DNA of 64,000 nt from Bemisia tabaci (taxonomy: Eukaryota; Arthropoda; Insecta; Hemiptera; Aleyrodidae), in the NCBI RefSeq assembly GCF_918797505.1, contig NC_092800.1:21757313-21821312 (forward strand), in the 5' to 3' direction. The notes below the pieces were generated by a model. That model made no database searches and was not told the origin of the DNA. It saw nothing but the letters and a program-made list of their open reading frames with translations. This document shows positions 46,401-57,700 of the stretch, piece by piece. The number at the start of each line of letters is the position of its first letter. Position 1 is the stretch's first letter. The position numbers were made by a program, and so were the translations under genes.

Positions 46401-49400
46401 TTTTCAAGAACATTGAGATCGGTATTTTAACAAATACATACAATCGTCCATAGAGAGAGGACTTTAGTGACTCGTGTAATTTTTTTATTTGTTCTGTTTA
46501 GTAAAAAAAAAAAACAAGTTTTGCTGTCCAATGAAAAAAGCTCTCAATCCCCTCAAAGAATATGTTACCATCAGTTTAGTTGATGTTTGCGCCAAGAAAG
46601 GGCTTAAAGCTATTAAAGTTGTATTATAGATTAACAAGTTTTAAAAAACTACAGATTGAAACCTTAAATTGCATTCATTTTAAACTGTCTGGTTTAGCTC
46701 TGGTTTAGTTCAACATTTTTAGAGCCAAACATGTTTGTCTAACACTCCTTTACAGTGGTACTAGCACCCAATTTGAATATTTTTTCTTAAAACTTTTAAT
46801 GATTTTTGACATATCTATTTTTTCCTTTTCAGAATGGTCTTAGTCCAGAGCCTCCTTTGAGTAGAGCTGCAAACTCGTCCCCGTCTCCAGACACCTCTAC
46901 AATGAGGTCTTTGCATCGGAAAGTCCCCCCAGAAGTCCCAAAGCGAACATCATCTATCACTTTGCGATGCATGGACACCCCAAACCAAAGTTTCAACACT
47001 TCAGGAACGCTGACTTTGAGCGGAAGCCTGTCAAGCGTTCAGTCCTCGGGCAGCGATACACCGCCACAGTTTGTCAACTCACCTTCTCCAGCACCACCTC
47101 CTGCCACGTGGAGTAAAAAGATTCCGGTACGGAGCAAGTCTGTCATTTATTGTGTCCCTTCATAGTTACAAATCCCTAGTCTATGAGATAAGCGGCTGAA
47201 ATACTTTAGGAGTATATTACTCAGGTTTGCCAGTCAGTGAAAATGAGGAACTTTATCAGGGAATTTTAAGAAGTTAAGGAAAATGAAAAAAAATCAGGGG
47301 AAGTGGATAAAACGTCTTTTCCCTCACAAAAGAACGTAACTATAATTCAATGTTGCTAAATTTCCCCTTGCGAATACCATCTGTACCAGAAGAATTTTGG
47401 GCATTTCTAACTGAAAATCACCCTAATTTTTCCCGTGATCATGCCGAAATCAGAAAAATTTTGAGGAAAATTTCATGGGGACACTTTTGTAAAAAATTGA
47501 ATCGTTTGACTCAAATATGGAATGGAACTACATTGCTTTGTTCGAAAAACAATGGAAAATGTCAGAAAACAACAGTCAATTCATTTAATTGTATTTAACC
47601 ATACACCAATGGGCTGTGCAGCATATTCATACAAGAGTTATAAATTTAGGATACAAAACAGTGCAATTCCTGTCATTGAAAAGAATACAATTTTGAAACA
47701 GCAAGAACAATATTTAAACAAATGGTAACAACAACAATCTAACCTTCTAGATGAAAAGAAAACTATAAACTTAAGAGTAGAATAAGCCTTAATTAAAAGA
47801 AAAGATAAGGCCCTTCATAGAGTTTTTAAAAAAGGATGCTGTTACCCTTGCTTAATGGCAGTAAGTGAACCAAAGCCCCCTAAATGTAACTGCAATATGA
47901 AAAAGCATTACAATGCAGTAGTCCAGGGCCGCTTGAATTTTTTGTTAATTTTAGGAGAAAGGGAAGGAGAGATATCCCTCCTTCGCTCTTGCTACATCCC
48001 TGCTGGTGTGAGGGATAAAGTTCCTTCTGAATGATAAAGAAAATCTGGGTCGCAAACATAACCCCATAAACTCCAAATTTGTTTTGTCCCATCGTTTTCA
48101 TCGCCCCTTTTTCTATTGTTCGGTCAAACTCTTTCCCATTAGCCTGTATAGCAATGGTTTTTATTAGTTAATTTCTTTTTCTCTCTTTCCAGGTCCATGA
48201 ACAGATGCAATCAACAACTTCACTCCCTGTTTATCATCATGAAGTGGCATTATCATATAAGGTTTGTTGATTTATCTGGTCTTGTTATCAAATTCGGTTT
48301 GTCTTGTCAACAAAATTTAGTTTACAACCAAGAATTCCAGAGCAAAAGAAATAGGATCTCGATCAGTGGATTGAAGAAACATTAGTGTGACAGTTTCTAA
48401 CGTCAAGAAAAGTATGAAACTCTGCTTTTGAATGTAGATGTGCAAAAGCTCAAAAGAAGGATGAAAGTTATAAATAACCTTGTCAATTTACCGTATCTAC
48501 GAGGTGAAATAATTTTCAGCGAATTGCCTCCTTGTTGCAACTTTTGAGAGGAACTCTTTGCATCAAGAGCTATCTTTGATCATTTAATCTAAAATACTTG
48601 TGCTTTTTAAAGTTATTTTTGAATCTCCAAAATTGAATTTTTGGATTTCCTCCCTCTGTGTATACCTCAGTTCCTATAATTTATGTTAGAGTATTCTAAT
48701 TTTTTGAAATTTTGGGCCTCTTGAATTTTTTTTATCAACCTCTAATTTCTCGCTCAACAAATCAGAGGGAGTCATCCTCATCATGCAATTAATCATTCCT
48801 GCCTCTTTTGCAGATCTCAGAAACGGTGAGGAAGCGTCAGTATAGAGTAGGTCTGAATCTCTTCAATAAGAAGCCGGAGAAAGGAATAGCTTACTTAGTT
48901 CGTCGAGGCTTCCTAGAGAACACACCGCAGGGCGTTGCAAGGTTCTTCATTTCACGGAAAGGACTAAGCAAGCAAATGATTGGAGAGTATTTAGGCAATT
49001 TACAAGCAAAATTCAATAATGCAGTTCTAGAGTAAGTAATTTGCTTTCCTTTAAAAAGGTTATTGTACCTCTTTGATCATAGCTTAGGACATTACTGAAA
49101 TTTTGCCCCCTCCCCCCTTCCTACCTCCTGAAAAAGAGAGTTGTGAGATATGTTTTATACTTTGCTTAAAAAAGTTCAAATAACATATACTTTATATGAA
49201 ATGTAATCTGAAATTTAAAGCTGCCTCCTTTTCGAAATTCAAAATTGTTGGACTAAAGTACATTTTAACACTTCTAATTGGCACAAAAATTAACTTAGTA
49301 ACTAGTAGCTCATTCATGAGGACTCTAAAACTAGATGTATTTCATTGTCAAAAATTCAAATTTAAATTTCTTTACCCAAGTTGACAGAAACTGCGTTTCT

Positions 49401-52400
49401 AAAATATTTACCCCAGTGTGCTCAGGACCCGTTTCCCATTTTCAGTTTCAATGATAGCGACTTCCGATTTTGCGCTAGTTTGACTATAAATTAAGCCATC
49501 ATCTATGCCTCTGTTTTCTAATTATAACTCTGTTGTTTTAGGTGTTTTGCAGAGGAATTGGACCTCTCAGGAATGCAGGTTGATGTGGCTCTGCGCAAAT
49601 TTCAGACTTACCTTCGGCTACCAGGAGAAGCTCAAAAGATTGAGCGACTCATGGAAGTATTTAGCCATCGATACTGCCACTGCAACCGAGATGTTCTTGC
49701 TAGGCTGCGAAGTCCTGATACTGTTTTTGTCCTTGCGTTCGCCATCATCATGCTCAACACGGATCTACACACGCCCAACCTGAAGCCAGAGCGGCGCATG
49801 AAACTAGATGATTTCATCAAGAATTTAAGAGGTTTGTAGCCATGTATTTAATTCCTTTACTAGTTTACTTTTATTTAAAAATACACCCCCCCCTCCCCCG
49901 ACTAGAAAAATTTAATACAAGTAGTAGAAGCATTGTACCCGTTGTAACCGAGGATCAAAAACTTTGTTGTCAATGTTACGTAGTTTCCTGTACAGCTTAT
50001 TTTGAGTTTATCGTAAATGAGTCCTGCAATCCTCTTGCCAAAGTTTGACTTATTCATATTTCGGTTTTTTTTAGGTGTGGATGACTGTCACGACGTAGAC
50101 AGAGACATGCTTGTAGGTATATATGAAAGAGTGAAAGCAAATGAATTCAAGCCCGGCTCTGATCATGTTACCCAAGTTTTAAAGGTGCAGTCTACAATTG
50201 TTGGCAAAAAACCAGTAAGTACATTTTCGGTTGTTTTCATTTTGTGTTGGACGTCAGATGCACTTTTAAGTTATTTTCTGAAAATTTGTATCTGATTTTT
50301 CGCCCTCACGTGATAGGAATCACTCTTTGGGAAGTATGCCCTCGTTTATTAAGGTCTTGTATCTCATGGACGTTTACACATCGGAGATTTCGATTTTGCA
50401 TGGAGGGAATAAGTAGCGGGGTACATATATTTATGGTGGCTTTTCTCAAAGTATACGGCTGCAAAGTTTACGGTTCAGTTGTATTTTTTCAAATCATAAA
50501 GGAAGGAAAAATTGCCCTGTCATTCCAAAATCATTTAGTGACAAAGAGTTGTTGAGCTTTTCATTTATTTATTTGTTTATTGTACAATGCACGGGTAAAT
50601 ACTCAAGATTCAATGAGACAATAAATTAAAAAATACAACAAGACAACAAGTTTTTATATATTTTTGCATGTCAATGCATACAGCTCTTTCGTGAAATTTC
50701 AATGAAAATTTTTCTCTTACAGAATCTAGCAGTTCCTCATCGAAGACTGGTCTGCTATTGTCGTTTATATGAAGTCTTAGACATTAACAAGAAAGAAAAG
50801 CATAGCCTTCATCAGCGCGAAGTGTTCCTTTTCAATGATCTACTAGTCATAACAAAAATACTCAGCAAGAAGAAGAACTCGGTCACCTACACTTTTAGGA
50901 AAAGCTTCCCCTTGTCGGGGTTGGTTGTCACCCTTTTCGAGTCTACTTGTAAGTACCTTTTTTTTTTGTGAAGATTCTGTTCCTTTTTCTAGCAGTGTCG
51001 GTGACGCAGTGGCCAAAGCAGTTTGTTGCCAGCACTAAGGTTCTGGGTTCGATTCTTGGGGATGATGGGTTTATAAGGACACTTAAAAATCCATCATCAA
51101 GACTGCGGGTTACCAAGACCATCAAAATACCCATTTTAACTATTTACAATTTTATCCAGGGTGTCTACAAGTCTGGAATTTCTGGAAAGTCCGTAAATAG
51201 TACTGAGTTTTTAAGGGCGGTCCGGAAGTACTGAAAAAGTGTGGAAATTTGCAAGAAGGTCCGAAAATGTTGTCATTTTTGTCGCAATTTAAGCGAGGAA
51301 TTCAAATCTTTGAAATTTTCCGAATTTTGTCAATTGGAGGTACTGAAAAAGTACTGAATTTTTCTGTTGAGGAGATGCTGAATTTCTTGGGAATGTACTG
51401 AAAAAGTACTGTAAAAGTACTGATTTTTGGTCAGCCTGTATCAGTAGACACCTTGTTAACAAACAATGAGTTCATACATTGCAACGTAGATACATCACAA
51501 AAGTTTTAATCATCAATACCTCTTTTTTTATTAAAAAAAACTGATCGGCCTTTATTTAAAGTATTTATGTATTTGTTGCATACTGACTAGAAGTAGACCA
51601 ATAACTTTTGTGCGACTCATCGCAAAGTTATAAGCTATCTTGAAAAGCTGGAAAGCAGGCAACGTTTACGGCTTTCAAAAACATAAAAATATCAGCTAAT
51701 CTCAAAAATCTGTTAAAAGTCTTTGAACCAAAGATCTTGTTGCAGTCATAAGCAGAAATTTGAAAAAGTGAAGAAGTTGATAATGTTGCTAAAATGTTTC
51801 GTTTTTGTATCATACAATTAGATAAAAAGTTCGAAATTTGATGGAAAGCTAGGTAATTTTTTATTCGAGTTTTACCAGTAACCGCATTCTTTGTTTGATT
51901 TATAGATTATCCATTCGGAATTAAACTCTCTCAAAAAGTTGACAGTCAGTTGCTCATCATTTTTAATGCAAGGAACGACCATGACCGCTGCAAGTTCGCT
52001 GAAGATATTCGGGAGTCAATAAGCGAAATGGACGAAATGGAGAACCTCCGTATCGAATCTGAACTGGAAAGGCAGAAAAGTAGTCGAGTTGTGAGGTAAG
52101 TAATAATCTCTAAGCAGTCTTCAGCTGAATAATTCTGAATTAGTGATCATGCAACTGAATTTTCAAATAATTTGAAGAAGGGGAAACTGAGTCTAACAGA
52201 TCTTATGTTCTTTATAGGGGAGAAGAAGGATATGATTTATGATTCATCATTTATCCCCAATGATCATAGAAATATTTATGCTTCAATGATATAAGCCTTA
52301 AATATAAGACAACTCAATTAAAAGAGCTGAAAATGATCAGTCAAGTTGTGAACGCTGTCAATTTTTGAGTCACTTACTTTTAACTATTTAGGCATGAAAC

Positions 52401-53766
52401 CTTTATGTCTCTTGGAAGAGGACCAAGACGTTCCTTCGAAAAATTTTGGAAGCTGAACCAACGGCATTTAAAAGTCTATCATTTCGAATATGTTACCTTC
52501 CAGATCCTCCAGTAATAACGGAAGTCCTGACAATAGAGATAGTGGAGTAGCAGATGTTGAGGTGTGTCCGCTAGTAAGCACATCACCCAGAAATGAACCT
52601 GCGTCAATCAAATTGCCGGTAGACAATCCAGCCGTTTTAAAACGATCAGCCCTTAGTAATTCCCTGCTCGACATTCATGACCAATGTAAGTAGTTTTCTC
52701 TGGACTTGATTCTTTTTTAATCGATAAAAGCTGATGTTTTAAATTTTCTGGCTGTTGAACTGGGGAAGCCAAATCAGCATGTTTTAAAACTTCAATCTAC
52801 AATGAGATGTTTAAGCTTCGATGTCTTGATCACTTTGTAAAGCAAGATCTTTGATTGGTTGAATTAAACTTTTCTTTCTTCAGTGTTTGCATTACATTTA
52901 TAGCTACACTCTGTATTATGTTTTAGAGTATTTTTATAACATGTCCTGATAGTCATTCTGCTTAATCTAGGTATCATGAATTTTGCTTTGAGCCCTTTAC
53001 AGTCTTATCTAAATTAATATTTGGACTTTACCCTTGTTTTGTATAGTTTGAAAACGGGACTAAGAAAAATCTCCCTTTGCTAAAGATCAGAGTTTTTAGC
53101 ATCAAGATTTTCCTGATTCTATCAGGATTTGAGGTCAATCAGGATTCAATCTTGAAATCATCAGGATTTGAGACAAAATCGGTCGTAAAATCAGGATTTG
53201 AGAAAAGTCGGCCGTCCAATCTGATTTTTTTATTGAGCTATTTTTGTGAAGTTACATTTGCCAATTTTTCTCCGCAAAAAATCAGGATTTTGGAAAATTT
53301 TAAAATCAGGATTTAGCAGTCAAAAATCAGGAAAAATCAGGATTTCCCAAAATGAAAAAAACTAGACACCCTGAAGATGCTTGGCATACATTCTTATAAG
53401 GTTCACAAAATAGTGTGTTTCCACACTAGATAATATTTTCTGATCATGATCATGCAGGAATTCTCATTATCATCCATGCAGGGATAATTGGTTCATGTCT
53501 CTTTTTATCTTTCAGTCGGTGCGGAAAAAGGGCAACGGCGGGGAAGTGTGGGATCCCTGGACTCAGGTATGTCTGTCTCCTTTCAGTCGACGTCAGCCAG
53601 CACTGTGAGTAGAGACTCCTCCCCGCAGAGCATCTACCCCAAAATGAACAACGTTCCTGTCTCCAAAAATCAGTCCTCGTTCCTCGGAGGCCTTTTCGCC
53701 AAGAGGGAAAGGAAATCTTCTCGAGCAGAAGAAATCGTCCAACCAAGCCGAAGTACGGAAGTTTAA
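40248..53766 (+). CDS. siz: Arf guanine nucleotide exchange factor, IQSEC/schizo type
   Basis: Exchange factor for Arf GTPases (Arf6 in known members), acting at the plasma membrane and synapses; the fly homologue is schizo. Thirteen coding exons join in frame: 40248-40498, 42973-43056, 44588-44719, 45873-46278, 46833-47126, 48193-48261, 48814-49031, 49542-49831, 50075-50214, 50723-50948, 51906-52095, 52504-52685 and 53516-53766. They give 910 residues. In order: N-terminal coiled coil (about 37-84), IQ motif (about 183-206), Pro/Ser-rich linker, Sec7 domain (413-628) with catalytic Glu 514 in LPGEAQ, PH domain (about 629-767), Ser-rich tail, and C-terminal STEV, a class I PDZ ligand. The first intron uses a GC donor; the rest are GT-AG. 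Exon 48193-48261 (69 nt) is in phase and could be skipped. The domain set is unique to this family. Confidence 0.94.
42190..42310. mobile_element. Decayed MITE next to the intact copy
   Basis: Contains AAAATTTCAAGGAATAGTGT, TGGTTTGTTCTCCTTC and GGAGATTTTGAGACACC, similar to the right half of the element that starts 52 bp later. Terminal repeats lost. Confidence 0.45.
42362..42622. mobile_element. ATATCGACGG-family MITE, best copy (261 bp)
   Basis: Terminal inverted repeats of about 42 bp: ATATCGACGGTGAAAGTCGG at the left and ATATCGACGGTGAGAGTCGG reversed at the right, continuing with CAATCACATAACTCG and TTTGC. The interior has no ORF. In intron 1 of the Arf-GEF. Confidence 0.85.
43322..43395 (+). 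repeat. Possible tRNA-derived SINE fragment
   Basis: GAGCTGGCTAAGTG resembles an A box and GGGTCGAGGTACC a weak B box, about 30 bp apart. No cloverleaf fits a real tRNA gene. Confidence 0.35.
45873..46278 (+). CDS. siz: Arf-GEF exon 4: IQ motif
   Basis: Encodes [20 protein letters not shown] and then [18 protein letters not shown], an IQ motif that in IQSEC proteins binds calmodulin. Tyr/Ser-rich end. The donor is AAA|GTAAGT. Confidence 0.92.
48814..50214 (+). CDS. siz: Sec7 domain exons (48814-49031, 49542-49831, 50075-50214)
   Basis: Three exons encode residues 413-628, starting [85 protein letters not shown] and [15 protein letters not shown] are all present, so the Sec7 fold and the Glu finger (E514) are intact. 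Confidence 0.94.
50723..52095 (+). CDS. siz: PH domain exons (50723-50948, 51906-52095)
   Basis: Encodes a PH domain: [52 protein letters not shown], and an end helix [18 protein letters not shown]. In this family it binds membrane phosphoinositides. The intron between them contains a SINE and a transposon copy. Confidence 0.9.
50993..51135 (+). repeat. tRNA-derived SINE
   Basis: GTGTCGGTGACGCAGTGGCC (A-box region) is followed by GGTTCTGGGTTCGATTCTTG (B box). The layout matches pol III internal promoters but not a foldable tRNA. Inside the PH domain intron. Confidence 0.7.
51157..51455. mobile_element. CAGGGTGTCTAC-family element, copy 2 (299 bp)
   Basis: The left end CAGGGTGTCTACAAGTCTGG and right end GTAGACACCTTG are inverted apart from one base. 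The interior matches 33078-33359 closely, including AAAAGTACTGTAAAAGTACT. Directly downstream of the SINE. Confidence 0.75.
52504..53766 (+). CDS. siz: C-terminal tail exons (52504-52685, 53516-53766)
   Basis: A Ser/Asn-rich tail with no fold, ending PSRSTEV and TAA at 53764-53766. STEV fits the class I PDZ ligand S/T-x-V; mammalian IQSEC proteins use such tails to bind PSD-95-type scaffolds. Confidence 0.85.
53085..53374. repeat. TCAGGATTT word repeat ending in TAGACACCCTG
   Basis: ATCAGGATTT or close variants occur about seven times, mostly in AAATCAGGATTTGAG-like units, and the block ends CTAGACACCCTG, the same end as the family at 33078 and 51157. The left end is unclear. Confidence 0.55.
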
Positions 53767-54632
53767 CTATCTCGTTGACCCGTGAATTTCGAAAAGCTGC
53801 TTACGTTTTTAAAGGTTTGCAACACATCCAAAGTTTTACCTATCTCCATCGTTTTAAAGTATGTACCTTGAGATTCAGACTTATTTGACATTTTGTATAG
53901 CTAAAGGGTTTTTTCTCATCAGTAAGTGTCGCAGGTGGATTGACAAGTGCCTGTGGTGCCAACTGGTGAAAATTCTCTTCCCCTGTCCACCTCATGATAG
54001 ATTTTGGACGTTTTGTTAGTGAGACTCTTAAGCGTGTCTGGCCAAGATATTCTAAAACATACTTCATCCATTCAGTGATTTGGTGGATTACATCATCTTA
54101 GAAGCAATACTGCCATTTTGGGGTGGGAATTACTTTAGACAATTTTAATGAGTCCAAATTGACGTTCTTCGTAAGTATTAAGTAGTTTTTTAAAATGAAC
54201 ACCTTAAATTTATCCAATGTCTAACTTGGAGCTACCAAACCACCAGAACATACTCTAGAAATTGGTCAATAGAAGAAAGCTCAGCCGGCAAGTCTGGGAA
54301 AAGTTCCTGATGTTTCTCGACGCAACTTAGAATTGAACCTTCCCAGCAGGTTTTTGAAATGGAAAATTGTAGCATCTAGAATTTATGACCTTTTATAAAT
54401 CATTTGTGCTTAATGCTTCACTGATGCAGAAGCCAAAATGCCCCGTAACTCTTCTTGCAATCTGCTCTGGAAAATTTGAAGTGTGTTTGCTCATTTTTGC
54501 ATTGAATGAGACGCTAAGAAACATATTTATGTTTCATGATATAGGCTTTTTAACATTTTGCTAGTGACTTTGTCCTTTATGTATTGTTGGCTCATCCAAG
54601 GTTAATAGACTCAGATCAGCCAACTTGGGGAC

Positions 54633-54796
54633 CAGTGGCGTGGCGTGAATAATCGATTATCGATATCTCGCCATTTGAAGCTATGGTAAAGAATCGATTA
54701 CTAAGGTGTTCGCTGCGAACACCCTGATAATCGATCAATTTTCATCGGTTTAAATGGCATAACAATCGATATATCGCAATTCACGCCTTGCCACTG
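54633..54796. mobile_element. hAT-like MITE, 164 bp, palindromic
   Basis: Ends CAGTGGCGTGGCGTGAAT and, reversed, CAGTGGCAAGGCGTGAAT. The centre GGTGTTCGCTGCGAACACC is itself palindromic. Flanks TTGGGGAC and TTAGGGAC are an 8-bp target duplication with one mismatch. Many ATCGAT words inside. Confidence 0.82.
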
Positions 54797-57700
54797 TTAG
54801 GGACCGTTCATGAAATATGTCTCGCTGAAAATTAGATTTTTTTTTACTTTGCTCCCTTCCTCACTGGTAATACCAGCCTGCGCCTCCTCAAAATAAATTA
54901 CCTAATGCTCAGATGAAACCATCTTCCCCTCACATTGTCGTTTTGTGATGAATTCTGGATTAAAATTTGCCGCCTCTCCGACTTCTCATATTAGATTTTT
55001 GCTTAATCAGCGCCCCTCAGAGTGATATAAGTGAGATAGTCTGAAGGATCCCCAAGGCGATAACCTTTAAATGTGTATTCTGTTTGAGCGTAGGATTTGA
55101 ATTTTTGAGATTCTATCTCCTGTATGGAGACATTTTACTCATGTGGTTTATCTGTTCCGACAGTCCCCTCATGTATAGTCAATTTAAATCAAATGAAGGA
55201 TACCAAAACGAACATTCTGTATTGGACAAACTTCTGACCTAGTGGATGAATAAAAATCATGAGAATTTTTACTCTAAAATTTGGCGTCTGGCTGGGCTGA
55301 GTCTACTGTCTAAGGGTTGGAACAATTATCTATCTACTTTAGCCCCGCTTCAATTGCTCTCTTTCAGGCTACTTCATTTGTTTGTGATTTTCTCTGATAT
55401 TTTCTGGAGATAAAAAACCTCAGTGTTTGCTCACATCCTAATTCCAGATTGTCGTCTAATGGAACACTAGGCTAGGTGCGAATTAAGCATTCAAATGTAC
55501 GGTTTTTCATCAGAAGTTAATAAATAATATGATTTTCGCAACAAAATTATTGAAAGTATCTCCTCACCAAGAATTTTGATGCATGAATTTAAACTTCCAG
55601 CTGTTGAAAAAAACCATCATCTACTTGAGTTGAATTTCAATTTTCAACATTACTGTAACTGTATCCGCAGTATGTAAGTATGGCATTCTCAATCCCGACA
55701 TTTCGGCGCAGCTGTTGTATGTTATTTACATTTCAAACAACAGAAGGTGAAAGAGGAACACAGTTTGATCAAAGAAGCCTGTAAGCCTGTTAAAACCGTA
55801 GTAGTATGCAGTTTGATTCATGTAATTTAATGGTTTCTCTTACAAGTGGGAAATTCAATTTTGTCCAGTGCTACTTAAAAATATTAGTATTTTGGTTAGG
55901 TGTTTATTTAAGTAATTTTTGTCGCTTGAATCGTGTTCTTTGCGAAATTTTGAAGAGAAAACGTATCAGAGTGCTTAAATCTGTACATTTTTGATTGCAA
56001 GTCATGCTTTCAGTTGTCTGTTTTCATCCTAAGCAATTTCAATTGCAGCTCCTATTAAGCAGCTTTGCATTATGACTGTATTGCTCAGTATTATTCTTCT
56101 TATTTAATTATTTAAATTGTATTTAATGTCCTATTTCAGCTTGACTCACATTTTTCAATCCTAAATTTAAGCAGCAAAGAATTTATTTGCTCTTATTTAA
56201 ATTGACCCTATAGGTATTTTAGCAAACGAAGGTTCCCTTTGAATTTTTAGCCTGTGTTCTTATTTTTTTCTGCTCCCTGTAACTGTTTCCTGTGAGGTAG
56301 ATACTTCTTGAGTTTTTTTTTTGTTTGAATCTTGCATAGCTTTTCTGGCCTTCTCGGTTAATCTTAATTTGATATTGTCTATCCGCTCAATGCAAATGTT
56401 TCTTTTGGCCGATTTTTTGTCAAACATAGATCTTTTCTAGGCTGTGATTAATAGTCCTCGCTGTTAGCGTTTCTTGTTTTCAAAAACATCTTTAGTATCT
56501 CTCATGAAACATATGGATAAATGTAGGCCTACCTTACAAACAACGACATCTCTTGTACAAGCCCCAACAGTCTGTTCATTATGCTTTGCTGTGTACAGTA
56601 TCGTCAACTGCTGTTTAATCAATTTCCTAATTTTTTCATGAGTCATGAAATTATTATGCATTGAAAAACTTACTTAACCACTTGTATCTCTCTGACACAT
56701 AACTTGTAAAAGTCATGAATTCCTAGATCCCTGTAAAGAAACTTAATTATTAATTTATATATTCTTGAAGATATTTTAAGCTCTGGAAGCTCAATATATT
56801 TAGAACTCAGTACAATAAGGATTACAGTGTGTCCATTGCCTAGCGAATTGTATTTTGGTGAGGTTTATCTTTTTTTTTTTAAAAAAATTGCCTCCAAGTT
56901 TAAATTTTGTAGTTGCAGTATCACCGATTTTGGTCTGTAATGTTTAGTAGCAAACAGATTAAGTTATGGGTTGTGAATGAAATTGTCATTTTTTCAGTTT
57001 ATTATTCAAGTAGGTAGATATACCCTTGCTGGAAAATTTAAACTCTTTCCTGAGGAGCTATTAGTTAAAAGTTAGTGGAGAAGGCCAAGGCTCTCAAAGG
57101 GCTGTCATGCTGAATAGTTAGTAAGTAGTATTTGTCAAAATTCACCATCTCGTATAAACTAATCAGAGCACATTATCGCAAGAGGCAGCAGGATTTTTCT
57201 AGCCTCCTTGATGGGGCGTTATCGGCAGCCCCATATTACATTTGAAAGTAGGATAACTCCAATTTTCATATCATTGCTGTATTATCGCTGTAGCTTTTAC
57301 TTCCTTGTAAAGAGTATTTTTTGAACCATGTGTCAAAATCAAAAACTCCAAAACAAATTCATCCCCCCCCCCCCCCCCCCCCGCGAACGCTTGCGAATTG
57401 CTTTTGCGGCAAGATTACCTTTTCTCTAGTCTTTTTGTCCTTGTTCGTTTTCATCTGTCTTCTCTTTTGTCGAATTGCTTCCTTAAAGCGAAAAGCGTTT
57501 AGCAATCAAGTCCTCTCCTAATGCAAATTTTTATTTCATTTATTTATTTATTTTTTTTTAATATTAATGATGTATCCTCTTTGTCTTTACGACAAAAGTA
57601 TTTATAACGTGATACTGTTCTTATCAGTATTAATCGGCCTAATCTAATTTTAGGTTTTTTGTCAGCCAAATGCTTTGTTTGTTTCAGCGATAATTTTATT

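Noticed and set aside
50993..51070. A tRNA gene
   Set aside because: A and B boxes are present, but no acceptor stem or cloverleaf forms; it is better explained as a SINE.
57363..57382. C20 run as a functional motif
   Set aside because: Simple homopolymer, likely slippage or assembly noise.
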